Position numbers and translations under genes: made by a program. A DNA stretch of 64,000 bases from Centropus unirufus. Taxonomy: Eukaryota; Chordata; Aves; Cuculiformes; Centropidae. Every line of letters starts with the position of its first letter. Within the stretch, counting starts at the first letter, position 1. Below the pieces are notes generated by a model. The model was not told the DNA's origin and made no database searches. It saw only the letters and a list, made by a program, of their open reading frames with translations. The stretch spans positions 18,966 through 82,965 of the forward strand of contig VYZI01001046.1 in assembly GCA_013397695.1 (NCBI GenBank), given 5' to 3'. Below, one piece after another: positions 1 to 11,989 of the stretch.

Positions 1-776
1 CACCCACCCTGCCCTGCACACAGTCGCATTGGAGAGACTCGCTCCCAGCCCTCGCCTGCTCCGCAGCCCTAGGATGAGGGCACACCCCTGTAGAGTTTTC
101 GTCTGCTTTGCAAAGCGGTCCTTTACGTGGGGAACACGACCCAGAGAGCCCTGGCACTCCTTCCCCATTTGTACTGGGGACTGTGAGGGTTGGACTGCGG
201 ATCAGCCAGGTGAGACACACCCCAGAGGAGAAAAGGGCAGAGAGATCCAGGTAGCTCAAGATCCAGGCAAAGCCGAGTATACTGGAGGGACAGACACACA
301 CAGAAGTGGCTTTTGCATACAGAGTTTCAAAGCTGAACAGGGCTGCTTAGGACAGCGATTCCAGGAGGAAAGGGATAATACAGTATCTGCTGGCAGCTGC
401 TACCAGCTCGTGGGACCAGCAGGTTCCTGGTTCTCTGGCACAGAGAAGCCAAATTCAGCTCAGAAACAGGCATCCTCGGGCAAGAAGAGGGGGTCCCCAA
501 CCTCCAGGGACACTACGATGGGTTGGCTTTAAAACATCAGCTCTAAGCAAAAACCAGAAAGTGGGAAATTAAAGATTCCTCCCAACTTTGTTTTAGTAAA
601 GCACGAATATTGGTGACCTTTCCCAGTTTCACCTGGTGGTATTAACCCATTTATTGCCCAGTTATTTCACAAGGGAGCATCAGCCAAAGTCCTCCACCAC
701 TAGCCAAGAGCCCCCGACCAAGCACCCGGCACTGCATGGAAAGAAGGAAGGAAAGATGCTGTACCTCGGGACTTAC
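1..776. other. PGAP2 intron, no recognisable feature
   Basis: This lies downstream (in the PGAP2 sense) of the third coding exon. I see neither the remaining PGAP2 coding sequence nor a CR1 element here. Open frames on both strands are short or show no family resemblance. Confidence 0.6.
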
Positions 777-871
777 TGTGTGTTTCTTAGTCATCCTCCA
801 GAGGATGCATGTCAGGAGCATGTGGCCCAGAGCTGATGTGATAAAGACGATGAAGGCGTTTTCGTGGATTG
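777..871 (-). CDS. PGAP2: PGAP2 third coding exon
   Basis: This 95-base exon encodes residues 140-171 (AIHENAFIVFI, GHMLLTCILWR, KKHT). It lies between an AG acceptor (873-872) and a GTAAGT donor (776-771) and leaves phase 0. It contains a membrane segment. It is too short to stand out as an open reading frame and was recognised from the conserved IHENAFIVF motif. Confidence 0.9.
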
Positions 872-3800
872 CTGAATCAACGAGACAATAGGTTTCCTGT
901 TAAATCTGAGCCGAGAGCACAAGGGGAACACGGAGCAGGCAAAGGGCTGCTTTCTGCAGGAGCCCCTGCACCCAGACACCATGCCCCGGAGCCAGCAACA
1001 CTCAGGGGGATGCAGGGTCTTTGCAGGAGGCAGGCACAGCACACCTCCACACCCCCATGCCCACGCAGAGAAGGGAAAGAGGGATTTAATGACAAAGGTC
1101 CTCAACTGCCCCTGATCCCAGGAGTGAGCAGGATGCTTATGCACTCTGGGACTGGGTCTGGAAGTCTCTGCTGCCTGCCACAGCTGTAAACCCCAGACAG
1201 CCTTGGGAGCAGCTCAGCATCACCATGGTCATTTGTGGGGAAACTGAGGCATGGAGGGGGTTCGCAGAGGGAGCCACTCCAAGATCTATAATTGCCCTCC
1301 TGCATTACCTACCCACCAATTAACCTGCAAATTACCTACCTATCCAATTAGTTCTCATCAGCCTCAGCATCAAGGGTGTTTTGTGCATGACTGAACCAGC
1401 ACGGATTTAGGGGCAGGCTGGAAATGCAGCTGGAGCAACCCTAAGCCAGAGCAGCTCACGGAACTCCAGAGCCACACTCAAAGCCTGTGCAATCTCAGGT
1501 GAATTATTCTCAAATGATTGCTTCTATTTAAGAGTTTCCCAGCCTCTTCTCCAGGAACTGAACCACAGGATGAATTCCCTGCCACCCAAACGCAAGATGT
1601 TATGTTTCCCTGCTTCCCCTCTCAACTCCACAGGAAGGGAAACTGCACGAGGAGTGATGGTGAAGGCAGCCGTCAGGGGTGAAGAGGTGAACCAAGTCTG
1701 GCAGAGGTGATTAACCTGAGCCTGTCCTCATCTCAGGATGGTAGCCAAGGTCCAGAACCTTCCCCACAAACCTGAGATTAGTCAGTAATACGGATCTGAG
1801 GAAAGTGGGTGAGCCTCAGCTCTCGGCGCAGCTTTGGCCCAGTGCCTCTGCCACATGTCAGCCTCCCGCCCCTGGCAAAGCTCTGCACGCGCCAAGCCGA
1901 GCTTGTTGGTTCCATAGAATCATTGAATCCTTAAGGTTGGAAAAGCCCTCTCAGCTCATCCAGTCCAATCATCAGCTCAACACCACCGTGCCAACTCAAC
2001 CCTGTCCCCAAGTGCCACAGCCACATGGTCCTTGGATCCCTCCCGAGATGGGGATGCCACTCTCTTGGGCAGCCTCTGCTAGGGCTTCACCACTCTTTCC
2101 ATGAAGGAATTTTTCCCACTACCCAATCTAAACTCCCCTGGCACAACTCGAGGCTTCCTTCTCATCTCATCCCTTGTTACCTGGGAGGAGGGACCAGCAC
2201 CTACCTCACCAAATCCTTGCTGGGAGCTGCAGAGAGCAATGAGCAGCCTCCTCTTCTCCAGGCTAAACAGCCCCAGGTCCCTCAGCTGCTCCTAGAACCC
2301 CTGGGCTCCAGACTCTCCCCAGCTCTGTCCCTGCGGATCTCTGGATCCAGTCCCTCAAGGTTTTTCTTGGAGTGAGGGGCCCAGAACTGAACCAAGGATT
2401 CAAGATGTGGCCTCACCAGCTCAGCCTCCTCTTGTCCAGGCTAAACATTCCCGGGTCACTCAGCCACTCCTCATAAGTCTATCCAACCCCACAAAGAGCA
2501 CTTGAATTTCTAAGGGTAGGCTCCTGCACCAAGGTATCCTAGAAGCCCATGGGCAGGTCTATCTTCAGTTCCCTGTGGTGGGGGACACCAGTAGAGACAA
2601 GGGGGATGGCGATGGAACACCATGTCATGGGGAATGCTGTCAGGATACAAGGAAGGTGAGCTGGAGAGGAAAATCTCCTAAGCCACAGACTTCCATCAGC
2701 AGGAGGCTCCACTCCAACCATCCCAATTTACTGGATTCCACAGCACACTGAGTTGTGGCTTCCAAACCTGCTCCAGCCCTGCAACTTCAGGTTACCATGT
2801 GCTGTGTTCCTCCCTGAAGAGCAAAGGGCACAAAACAGGTCTTGGAGAAGGGTCCTCTTGGAACAGGCTGGAGGTTCAGATGAGACCAGATATTTTGGAG
2901 GACCTCCATCCTCAGGACTGGGCAAGGTCCAGGGACTCTGTTTGTAGAATAACAGAATCACAGAATGGTTTGGGTTGGGAGGGACCTCAAAGCCCAGCCA
3001 GTTCCACCACTGCAGAAACACCTCCCACTGGATCAGGAGCCTCCAACCCCCATCCAACCTGGCCTTCAACACCTCCAGGGATGGGGCAGCCACCACTGCT
3101 CTGGGCAACCCAGGCCAAGGCCTCTCCACCCTCATAGGAAAACATTTCTCCCTAAGATCTTGTTTCCGTCTCCCCTCTTTTCAGCTGAAAACCACCCCCC
3201 TTCATCCTATCCCTGCCCTCCTTGATTAAGAGCCCCTTCCCTGCTTTCTTGGAGCCCCTTTCTGTACTGGAAGGTTGCTCTAAGCCTCCTCTTCTCCAGG
3301 CTGAACCCCAGCTCGCCCAGCCTGTCCCCATACAGGAGGTGTTCCAGCCCTCACATCATCTCAGTGGCCTCCTCTGGATTCGCTCCAACAGCTCCAGGTC
3401 CTTCCTGTGCTGAGGACTCCAGAACTGGATGCAGGGCTCCAGGTGATGGTGTTCATGACACCATAGTCCTGAAGCCCCCAGGTGAGGCCCAGTGGAAGCC
3501 AGTTAGCACCCACATGGTGGGATGCTCCATCACACTGACAGTGCCAGCAACTGGATCCAGCATGGAGTGCTCCAGCAATGAGCACAAAGACAATCACCAC
3601 CGCACGGTGAAAGACAGAAGCATCTGCGAGTGGGAAAACAAGTAGCTTGTGCTGCTTAAAGCTCGCAGCTGCTGGTGCTTAGGTGTTTTTGGCTGTTTTT
3701 CCCCACAGCCTGCTGTTTTGGAGTGCAAGATGTAAAGTCTCTGAGCCCCACCTGTGATGTGGGATCAGACTCTGCACTCCCTGTGCAACAATCTGCTCTG

Positions 3801-6800
3801 GTGGCAGCACTGGGCTGGAGGGAGCCTCAGAAATCATCCACCGGCTCCTCTGCATGGGGGCCAGCCCCCTCGAACCCACAGGCATGAACCCAGCCTTCCT
3901 GTAGGGTCCCTGTGGCCTCAGCTGGATTCCAGTTTGCTGTTCTAAGCAGTGGCAGGGCTTCCTGGTGCACACTGCGTCTGCTTCTCAAGAGTTCGGTTTC
4001 TTCCCCCACTGCAAGGGGAAAGTATACTCGCAATAGAAAACCATGGAATCACAGAATCATTTGGGTTGGAAAAGATCTTTACGATCATCAAATCCAACCA
4101 TAAACTCAGTACTGCCGATTCCACCACCAAACCATGTCCCTAAGCATCACATCCACACAGATTTTAAACCCCTCAAGGGATGGGACTCCACCACTGCCCT
4201 GGGCAGCCTCTGCCACTGCTCAACAACCCTTTCCATGAAGCGGTATTTCCTAATATTGCCTAAACCTCCCCTGATGCCATATGAGGCCATTCCCTCTCAT
4301 CCTAACAAGTGTTACTCGGGAGAACAGACCAACACCCACCTTGCTACAACCTCCTTTCCAGGAGGGGCAGAGCGCAACGAGGTCTCCCCTCAGCCTCCTC
4401 TTCTTCAGACTAAAATCAGCTGTGTTCCAACCTCCCACTCACCTCCCTGGCTGCAAAGGGACAAACCCTCTTCTGTCAATCTTCCCCCACCAGCGTCATC
4501 CAAACCTCCTTGTCCTGCAGCTCTGGCCTGGCCTACCTTTGCAAGCCTCTGTACTCCTATCCTTCTTGAGTGTGGTCTCACAGGCGGACACAACATCCAT
4601 CATCGCCATCCTCCAGCTGTGCACAGGGACAGCCAGCACAGGACTCCCCTGCTGACAGGGTCTGGGCTGTTTCTGCTGCAACAGCACCACCTTGCTGGCT
4701 CGCAGATTTGAGTCAAGTCAAGCCCTGGATCCTCCTCCAGACTCATGATTAAGCAGTGGCTTGGTGTCTTAAAGTTATTTCAGATGAAGCCATGTGGGAG
4801 AAGAGCATTTCCCAGCCCATCGCATCCGTATTTCACATGCACTGATTTACCCTGAAAAACTCTGATCTGGTTTTCAGGTCACCCCAGGACATTTCTCCCA
4901 GGAAGTTTTGTGGGAGGGGGTTTAAAGCTCAGCTGAAACAAAGCGTGGGCTGCGAGCCAGAGCCAAAGCTCAGCAGCATATACAGAGCAGATAGAAGGGA
5001 CGAGCACCGACATGCCTTTGCTCAGCTCCAGGAGATACATTAAGCGTCACAAATGGGAGCCAAACGCTGAAGGCTGACTCAAGGCTCAATAAAACACCCA
5101 GCCCATGGTTTCAGCCAATTATCAGCAATGAAAAGTTTTGGCAAGAACAGGGCTCTTTAAATTATGGAATGGTTTGGGTTGGAAGGGACCTTAAAACCCA
5201 CCCAGTCTCACCCCTTGCCATGGGCGGAGACACCTCCCACTGTATCAGGGGGCTTCAAGCCCCATCCAACTTCCCCTTGAACACCTCCAGGGATGGGGCA
5301 GACATCACTCCTCTGGGCAACCCGGGCCAGGACCTCTCCGCCCTCACAACAAAACATTTCTCCCTAAAATCTCATGTCAATCTCCCCTCTTTAAGCTCAA
5401 AACCCTTTGTCCTATCCCTGCCCTCCCTGATCAAGAGCCCCTCCCCAGCTACCCTGGAGACCCTTTCCATTCTGGAAGCTGCTCTAAGGTGACTCTATAG
5501 CCTTCTCTTCTTCAGGCTCAACAACCCCAATTCTCCCAGCCTGTCCTCATATGGGAGGTGCTCAGTTTTTCCATATGTATCGATATGCAGGATAATCACT
5601 ATGGACACAATTTTGCTGTATAAGTACTAATTTTAACCCAATGGTTTTTTTTTTTCCTTTTTTCCCTTCCAAAATGCCTCTTGGCAAAGCACTGGTGTGA
5701 AGCGGAGCTCTGCAAAGCCTCAGCGAGTAAGAGCGCTGGCACGACGGGCTGCGCAGTGCACGGCAGGAGGCACTCACCATAGTTTTCCGATGAGGACACG
5801 TACGTCAGAATGAGGAGGGCGAAGTTCTCAAGCAGGTTGAGCAGCAGGTTGAAGTGACACAAGCGCAGGTAGCGAGGGTGTGAGCAGTGGCAGCTCTGGT
5901 AGTGGTTCCAGTAGGCGACAGCCACCAGGAAGCGTGGGGCGGAGTGGAGGCCGATGCAGAGGCGCCAGACGTAACGCTGCGGGGTCTCGCCTCCGATCGC
6001 CGCGCTGATGGACGGGAGGTAGTTTGGGACCTGCACAAGAAACAGTGGCTCGTGGGGAGAGGCACGGAGAGTGCGTCCTATGAATTTGGAGGATTCAGGG
6101 GTTCCCTTTTAAATAAAATCCTAGAATGCTTTGGACCAGGAGAGACCTTTACAGGCCATCCAGTCCCTCCCTGCTGCAGAAGCGGGGACATCTTTAACCA
6201 GATCAGGTTGCTCAGAACCCCATCCAGCCTGGCCTTGAACGTTTCCAGGGATGAGGCCTCTCCTACTTTAGTAAAATAAGTTTATTCCTATTTCAAAGGC
6301 CAGGAAATGTAACAGGACAGCAATCTAGATTCATCCCTCAGAACCACCTGGCCCTGCAGGCACAGGCCCTGACATGTGCTGCTCAGGGCCCCACCTGGGT
6401 TTCTGACACTTTTGACCGAAATTGAGATCATTTAGTCTGGAGAAAAGGAGGCTGAGGGGAGACCTCATCACTGCCTCCAGCTGCCTGAAAGGAGGTTGGA
6501 GTGAGATGAGTGTTGATCTTCTTGCAAGTGACAGGCGATAGGACAAGGGGGAATGGCCTCAAGCTGTGCCAGAGCAGGGTCAGATTGGATACTGGGAAAA
6601 ATTTCTTCACCAAAAGGGTTCTCAGGCACTGGCAGAGGCTGCCCAGGGAGATGGTGGAGTCCCCATCCCTGGAGGGTTTTAAAAGATGGGCAGATGAGGT
6701 GCTCAGGGATGGTTTAGTGGTGGACAGGTACGGTTGGACTCAACGTATCTCAAAGGTTTTTCCAACCAAGCAATTCTATGAGACTATATCCCTTCTCTTT

Positions 6801-8897
6801 GTGCAGTTGTGGTGCCCCACATCTCCTTTGCCCCCAACTGAGGGAAGAGAAGGATGCATGGATTTGTGAGCCCAGCTCTAATAGAGAGCAATAGCAGACA
6901 CAGGCAAATAAAGTGTTCATGGAGGGCCATAAGAGCAGGAAAACCATCAATACAGCCCTGGAACAAACTCCCGGCCTCCAGGGTTTCGAGGAGGAGGGCT
7001 TTCTGAGGCGGGCACCATTGCTGTGTACCAGGTAACCCACCCGTCCGTACTCCTGCTCAGCCGGCCCCCGTGCCCATGCAGAGCTGTGTCTCCCATGTCC
7101 TGCAGAGAGACATTCCCAGATCGGCTGCTCTCAAGGAATCCAAGAAGGAGCTGGTTCCCCAGGATCTGCCACCTCCATAAGATATACCCCCCTTCTCAGA
7201 ATGGCAGAGGGGCACAGTGGGTCCTCTCCAGGCGAGCCACGACCTCAGAGGAATCTGTCTTGCCTCTCGCTGCTCTCAGCCCAGTCTCTTCCTCGAGAGC
7301 CCTTGCTTCATCACTCCCAGAAGAGAAGCTGTGGGACATCTCTGACCATTCCCACTGCCCCACCCCATACACCTGTGTTGTGAGGAGGGGACCAAATCAC
7401 ATGCTGGGTGTGCACACTACTTATTTCTCCAAATCAAAGTGCCCTGGCATTTCATTGCTCCATTGCTCCCCTCAGCAGCCTGCCTCACTCTCCCTGCTCC
7501 AGGATCTCAGCATCACCATCAGCTTGTGTCTCCTCACCTCGCGTGGTCACCAGGAACAAGACAGACAGTCCAAAACTTCGGGCTCATCTACTGTGGGCGT
7601 GAGCATCACCACCTACTCCTGCCCTCTTGTAACCAGCTGCTTTTGTGCCATGGCTGCTTTAAAGTCCTGCAAAGGAACCTGATCTCATCCCTTCTGGAAA
7701 TCCAGGTGGTCCTTCTCAACCTGAGCTCCCCGGGCACACGCTTGAAGCCCCTCTGAAAAGCAATGGATGCCAGGCTAGCTCTTCCTCAAGACAGGGTATT
7801 TAGAAACAGGCAATGGTTTGGATTGGGAGGGACCTCAAAGCCCATACAGTTTCACCCCTCTGCCATGGGCAGGGACACCTCCCACTGTATCCACTTGCTT
7901 AAAGCCCCCTCCAACCTGGCCTTGAACACCTCCAGGGATGGGGCAGCCACCACTTCCCTGGGCAACCTGGGCCAGAGTCTCAGGGCCTTCATCATGAAGA
8001 ATTTCTTCCTTATGTCCAATCTAAATCTCCCCACTGCCAGTTTAAAGCCATTCCCCCTTGTCATAACACTACAGGCCCTTGGAAAAAGCCCCTCCCCAGC
8101 TTCCCTGGAGCCCCTTTCTGCACAGGAAGCTGCTCTAAGGTCTTCCCAGGGCTGTCTTATGTCCAGGTTGAACAGTCTCAACTTTCTCAGCCTGTCTTCA
8201 TAGCAGGGATGCTTTGGCCCTCAGATCATCTCCATGGTTTCCTCTGGACCCATTCCAATAATTCTATTTCCTTCTTACATTGGGGATTCTGGATCTGGAC
8301 ACAATACTTCAGGTGGGGTCTTCCCAGAGTGGAGCAGAGGGTGAAATCCACTCCCCGTCTGCTGATCCCCCTGCTTTGGATGCAGCCCATGACACGGTTG
8401 GTTTATGAGCTGTGAGTGCACATTGCCGGCTCATGACAAGTTTCTCATCAATCAGGACCCCCAATTTACCAACCCTATCTATCTGTAGCTTCACCAGTTT
8501 CACTCCTTACCATAATCATCAATGTGCTAGACTGGTCTGCACCTCCCTAGGTTCCTCCTGAAAATCCAAAACCTCAGCTGCAGTGCTGAGGCATCACAAG
8601 TACAATAAAATAAAGCAGGTGGGAAAGCCCAGAAGACAGGATCCCTGCCTCCCCACCGGCTGCCCCGGTCGAGAAGCCAGAGCCTTGGATGCCCTTGGGT
8701 TTCGGTGGTGAGAGTCACTTACCCCACAGTGGGTCGCTGTTGTTTCCTGGAAATGGAACAGCAGAGACCAGATCACGCAGAAAAGGAAACCAAAGAGCGG
8801 ACAAAACACAGTCCCAACAGCCAGTGTGGTAAAACGGAGCCGGAAGAGGATCCCGTCTCGATCCAGGGGCAGCGGTACCTGTAACATCTTGATGGAC
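777..8897 (-). CDS. PGAP2: PGAP2 (post-GPI attachment to proteins 2), 5' portion; gene runs off the left edge
   Basis: Three exons on the minus strand (8897-8723, 6030-5778, 871-777) splice in frame to residues 1-171 of PGAP2, a multi-pass Golgi/ER membrane protein of the FRAG1/DRAM/Sfk1 family. It is needed for fatty-acid remodelling of GPI anchors. Visible family signatures are VPLPLDRDG near the N terminus, a hydrophobic segment around residues 22-47, ETTATHCG, PNYLP, PQRYVWR, GLHSAPRFLVA, and then IHENAFIVFI and LTCILWRMTKKHT. All junctions have GT/AG ends and compatible phases (0, then 1). The family is about 250 residues long, so some 80 C-terminal residues are missing. No matching sequence is seen in bases 1-776, so the final exons lie outside the window. 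The gene is divergent from NUP98. Upstream noncoding exons were not identified. Confidence 0.93.
872..1911. other. PGAP2 intron, unique sequence
   Basis: I recognise no exon, RNA gene or repeat in this stretch. Several overlapping short open frames on both strands (about 60-110 codons) are in GC-rich sequence and look like chance. Confidence 0.5.
1912..2495 (-). mobile_element. CR1 LINE 3' fragment
   Basis: It begins with the reverse-complemented CR1 3' terminus (CATAGAATCATTGAATC-type) and runs into internal 3'UTR sequence. It is 5'-truncated, in a PGAP2 intron and sense to PGAP2. Confidence 0.85.
2946..3452 (-). mobile_element. CR1 LINE 3' fragment
   Basis: It starts AGAATAACAGAATCACAGAA and GGTTTGGGTTGGGAGGGACC, the inverted CR1 3' end. 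About 500 bases, in a PGAP2 intron and sense to PGAP2. Confidence 0.9.
4042..4415 (-). mobile_element. CR1 LINE 3' fragment
   Basis: It starts GGAATCACAGAATCATTTGG. A different subfamily from the 2946 copy, judging by its internal sequence (the ACGATCATCAAATCCAACC type). In a PGAP2 intron. Confidence 0.85.
5163..5562 (-). mobile_element. CR1 LINE 3' fragment
   Basis: It starts ATGGAATGGTTTGGGTTGG and ends near the TCCTCATATGGGAGGTGCTC segment, about 215 bases from the PGAP2 second coding exon. Confidence 0.88.
5778..6030 (-). CDS. PGAP2: PGAP2 second coding exon
   Basis: It encodes residues 56-139 plus one base, from VPNYLP through IGGETPQRYVWR and GLHSAPRFL to LTYVSSSENY. The acceptor is TTGTGCAG and the donor is GTGAGT (5777-5772). 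The 253-base length gives phase 1, which matches the next exon. Confidence 0.93.
6119..6272 (-). mobile_element. CR1 LINE 3' fragment, short and diverged
   Basis: About 150 bases from the inverted 3' end to the TTTCCAGGGATGAGGCC region. It sits about 90 bases upstream of the PGAP2 second coding exon. Confidence 0.75.
6430..6790 (+). mobile_element. CR1 LINE 3' fragment
   Basis: Plus-oriented, from the TAGTCTGGAGAAAAGGAGG segment to the terminal CCAACCAAGCAATTCTATGA. The only CR1 within the PGAP2 exon span that is antisense to PGAP2. Confidence 0.85.
6791..7810. other. PGAP2 intron, unique sequence with a chance 219-codon frame
   Basis: This is non-repeat sequence between two CR1 copies. A plus-strand frame at 7023-7682 is open for 219 codons but has low-complexity composition rich in S, P and C, no recognisable domain, and lies antisense to PGAP2. 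Confidence 0.45.
7811..8500 (-). mobile_element. CR1 LINE 3' fragment, long
   Basis: Nearly 700 bases, from the inverted 3' end (CAATGGTTTGGATTGGGAGG) to upstream 3'UTR/ORF2-tail sequence. It ends about 220 bases from the PGAP2 first coding exon. Confidence 0.85.
8723..8897 (-). CDS. PGAP2: PGAP2 first coding exon
   Basis: The exon follows an AG acceptor. Its first ten bases are 5'UTR, and ATG is at 8887-8885. It encodes residues 1-55 (MLQVPLPLDRDG to ETTATHCG) and ends at a GTAAGT donor (8722-8717) in phase 0. It contains the first membrane segment. This ATG is preferred because family similarity begins exactly there. Confidence 0.92.
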
Positions 8898-9522
8898 CTG
8901 AATCCAACCAAACAAGGAAGTATTTGAACGGGATTCCCTGTCCATCCACAACATCCAGCCCTGAAGAGCCCGGGGCAGGGGTGCACACAGGGAACCCAGG
9001 CAGAGATGGGTCCTCACCCCCGTGTTTAACACCTGCATGGCCCTGGGGCAAGTGGCGAGGATGGGCAGCGGACAGCCCCGTCCTGGATGGGCAGGGAGCC
9101 CAGGATTCATGAACAACAGCAAGCTGGGTCAGAGCAGCAGCCCGCACACGGTGGGGCTGAGCAGGCAGGGGCTGTCCCTGCTCTGGACCATGAGAGTGAT
9201 CGTGCTGGAAAGGCACGTGAGCTCCACTCGGCAGGGCACATCCATCCAGACCATTCCCGCACAGGACAACGCTGACGGAGCAAGGATGAGCGCTCTGCCT
9301 GCTCACACTGCCACAAGCTGCATCTCATCCAGTGCATCCCTTGCCACCGTGCTGCAGCCCTGCCTCCAGCACCCTCCCAGCTGAGCGTTCAGCACCTCTA
9401 CGGGCAAGATTCCAGCTGCAGAATCAGGGCCTTGCAAGTCCTGCATCTTGCACAATGAGAAAGATGGGAGATGCTGTCTCCCACACCATCCTTGTAAGGC
9501 ACCTTAGGAGTCAGAGAACACA
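8888..9522. other. Upstream PGAP2 sequence, nothing recognised
   Basis: This is unique sequence upstream of the PGAP2 first coding exon. A noncoding PGAP2 exon may lie between here and the CpG island, but no boundary can be assigned from sequence alone. Confidence 0.4.
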
Positions 9523-9727
9523 ACTGTAGAATGGTTTAGGTTGGAAGGGACCTCACCACTCAGACGACTGGATCCACAGTTCCACCCCCTGCCATGGGCA
9601 GGGACGCCTCCTGCAGGATCAGGGGCCTCCAAGCCTCCTTCAGACTGGCCTTGAACACTTTCAGAAAGGGGGCATCCAACACTTTTCTGGACAGCCTGGG
9701 CCAGGGCCTCACCACCCTCATCATGAG
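9523..9727 (-). mobile_element. CR1 LINE 3' fragment
   Basis: It starts TGTAGAATGGTTTAGGTTGG and stops abruptly at 9727, where a plus-oriented CR1 begins directly. Confidence 0.82.
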
Positions 9728-10760
9728 TGGGCAGTGAGATGGATCGAGAACTGGCCGAATGGTTGAGCTTAGAGGGGTGAGATCCGCAGCAGAGTGTGGT
9801 TGGAAGCCCGTGGCCAGTACCCAGGGGTTCAGCACTCGGCCCAGTCTTGTTCAACATATTCATCCATGACCTGGGTGCGGGGACAGAGCGTACCATCAGC
9901 ACATTTGCTGATGGCACAACACTGGGTGGAGCAACTGATCCACTGGATCAGCAAGATCAGGGCAAACTGGAGAGCTGGACAGAGAAGAACCTAATGAAGT
10001 TCAACCAAAACAAGCGTTCAACCAAAACAAGCGTAAGGTTCTGCCCCTCAGGAGGAACAAACCCATGGACCAGGACAGATTGGGGCTGAGCATCAGGAAA
10101 GCAGTTCTGTAGAGAAGGACCTGGGAATCCTGGTGGACAACAAGGTGACCATGAGTCAGGGATATGCCCTGGTAGCCAAGAAGGCCAAGGGTATCCCGGG
10201 ATGATGAAGACTAGTATGGGGAGCAGGTGAGGGGGATTCTTCTCCTCTCCCTCTGCTCTGCCCTAGGGAGGTCCCATCCCAAGTCCTGTATCCAGGTCTG
10301 GGTTCCTCAGCTCAAGAAAGATAAGGACTGACTGGAGAGAGCCCAGTAGAAGCCAAGCAGATGAGAAGGGGCCAGGAGGAGAGGCTGGGAGATTTGGGTC
10401 TATCCAGTCTTGGAGAAGATAAAACAAAAGGGACCCCATCTACGTTTATCTATATCCGATGGACAGGAGGAGGGAACTGGATGCTGCTCACGGTTGCCCA
10501 GTGACAGAACAGGAGGCACTGGGCACAAACTGGAGCATGGGAAGTTCTACCTGGACCTGAGGAGGAACTTCTCTCCTGTGGGGGTGACAGAGTCCTGGAG
10601 CCAGCTGTCTAGAGAGATGTGGAGTCTTCTCCGCAGAGATCCAACCCCACCTGGACACACTCCTGTGCAATAGCTGGAGGTGACCCTACTTTAGCAGGGG
10701 TGGAACTGGATGAGTTTCAGAGGGCACTTCCAACCCCACCAGTCTGGGATTGATTCTGTG
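9728..10760 (+). mobile_element. CR1 LINE, longest copy, with degenerate ORF2 remnant
   Basis: About 1 kb, including the C-terminal part of the CR1 ORF2 reverse transcriptase region (a frame reading GPVLFNIFIHDLG and FADGTTLGG near 9832-9930) followed by the 3'UTR. The catalytic FADD box reads FADG at 9904-9915, and the frame is interrupted downstream, so the copy is dead. Confidence 0.82.
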
Positions 10761-10984
10761 CTGCTCATCAGGCCAGACAAGCCTGGATAAGCAGTTTAAC
10801 AAGTCCAGCAGCCGGCCTCAGCTCAGGGCTCTCCAGCAGCTCAGTCTGGACACGTACTGGCTGCTCTCCTGCCCTCTTGTCCTGGCTGCTCATCCTTGAA
10901 GTTTTCCACACGCCCTTGGCTGCGGCCCAGCTGGGGCCAAAGCCACATAAAATCAGTCCTGATCAGAGGCAGCCACAGAGACGA

Positions 10985-11325
10985 TCTGAGGGCATGATCT
11001 TGGGGATGGTCAGCCTGGAGAAGAGAAGGCTTTGCATAGGCCTTAGAACAGCTCCCAGTATGGAAAAGGGCTCCAGGAAAGCTGGGGAGGGGCTCTTGAT
11101 CAGGGAGTGCAGGGACAGGATGAGGGGAAGGGTTTTGAGCTGCAAGAGGGGAGATTGAGATGAGATCTTAGGGAGAAATGTTTTGCTGTGAGGGTGGGGA
11201 GGACCTGGCCCTTGTTGCCCAGAGCAGGGGTGGCTGCCCCATCCCTGGAGGGGTTGAAGGCCAGGTTGGATGGGGCTTTGAATCGCTTGGTTGTAAAAGA
11301 CCTTTGAGGTGATTGAGTACAACTA
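10985..11325 (+). mobile_element. CR1 LINE 3' fragment
   Basis: Plus-oriented, from the GTCAGCCTGGAGAAGAGAAGG segment to the diverged terminal region (TAAAAGACCTTTGAGGTGATT). Confidence 0.8.
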
Positions 11326-11364
11326 TACCTGTCCGCTACTAAAATGGTTTAGTATTTAGTTTAT

Positions 11365-11530
11365 AGTTTAGTCCCTCAGCAACTCATCTACCCATCTCTG
11401 AAATACACCCAGGGATGGGGACTCCAACACCTCCCTGGGAAGCCTCTGCCAGTTCCCGAGAGCTCTTTTAGGGAAAAATTTTTTCCAAATGTCCAATCTG
11501 AACCTGCCCTGGCACAACTTGAGGCTTGCC
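11365..11530 (-). mobile_element. CR1 LINE internal fragment
   Basis: Inverted internal 3'UTR sequence (CTCATCTACCCATCTCTGAA through CTGGCACAACTTGAGG). It abuts a plus-oriented piece of a different subfamily. Confidence 0.75.
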
Positions 11531-11640
11531 AGGAGCCTCCTGATCCAGTGAGAGGGGTCCGTGCTCATGGCAGGGGATTGGAACTGGACGGGCTTCAAGG
11601 CCCCTTCCAACACAAACCATTCCATGATTCTGTGATTCCA
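11531..11640 (+). mobile_element. CR1 LINE 3' end fragment
   Basis: A short plus-oriented tail ending CATTCCATGATTCTGTGATT. It is joined head-to-head with the preceding minus fragment. Confidence 0.75.
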
Positions 11641-11989
11641 GGACTCTGAGCCCATCACACGCATCTTCCCTCAAGGTCTCCTCCCACCTCACCCAGCCCT
11701 GACCCTGCTGTCCCCTCCAGGGCCACTGAGCAGCCTGAAGGAGGGGGTGTGGGTTCTGCTCCCAGCTCCCTGCTGCACCTCACACACCGGGACAAATCCG
11801 ATTAATGGACAATTCCGATGAGGGCAGGGGCCAGGGCAGCACAGCTCTAACAAGGGGCACCAGGGCAGGGGGACAGGCCCGGGTGTAGGAGGTGTCTCTG
11901 GCAGCTCTAAAGGGGGAGCATCCATCTCCCCCATATATCCTGCACCCTCAGAGTCCCTCTCCTCACACACTCCTTCACAGCCCCTCTGA

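Noticed and set aside
4043..4711. Plus-strand 222-codon frame
   Set aside because: Largely an antisense reading of a CR1 3' fragment.
7023..7682. Plus-strand 219-codon open frame in a PGAP2 intron
   Set aside because: No recognisable domain, no splice partner, low-complexity S/P/C-rich composition and antisense to PGAP2. It fits chance in GC-rich DNA.
11365..11640. Twin-priming (5' inversion) of a single CR1
   Set aside because: The minus and plus pieces have words of different CR1 subfamilies, so two separate insertions are more likely.
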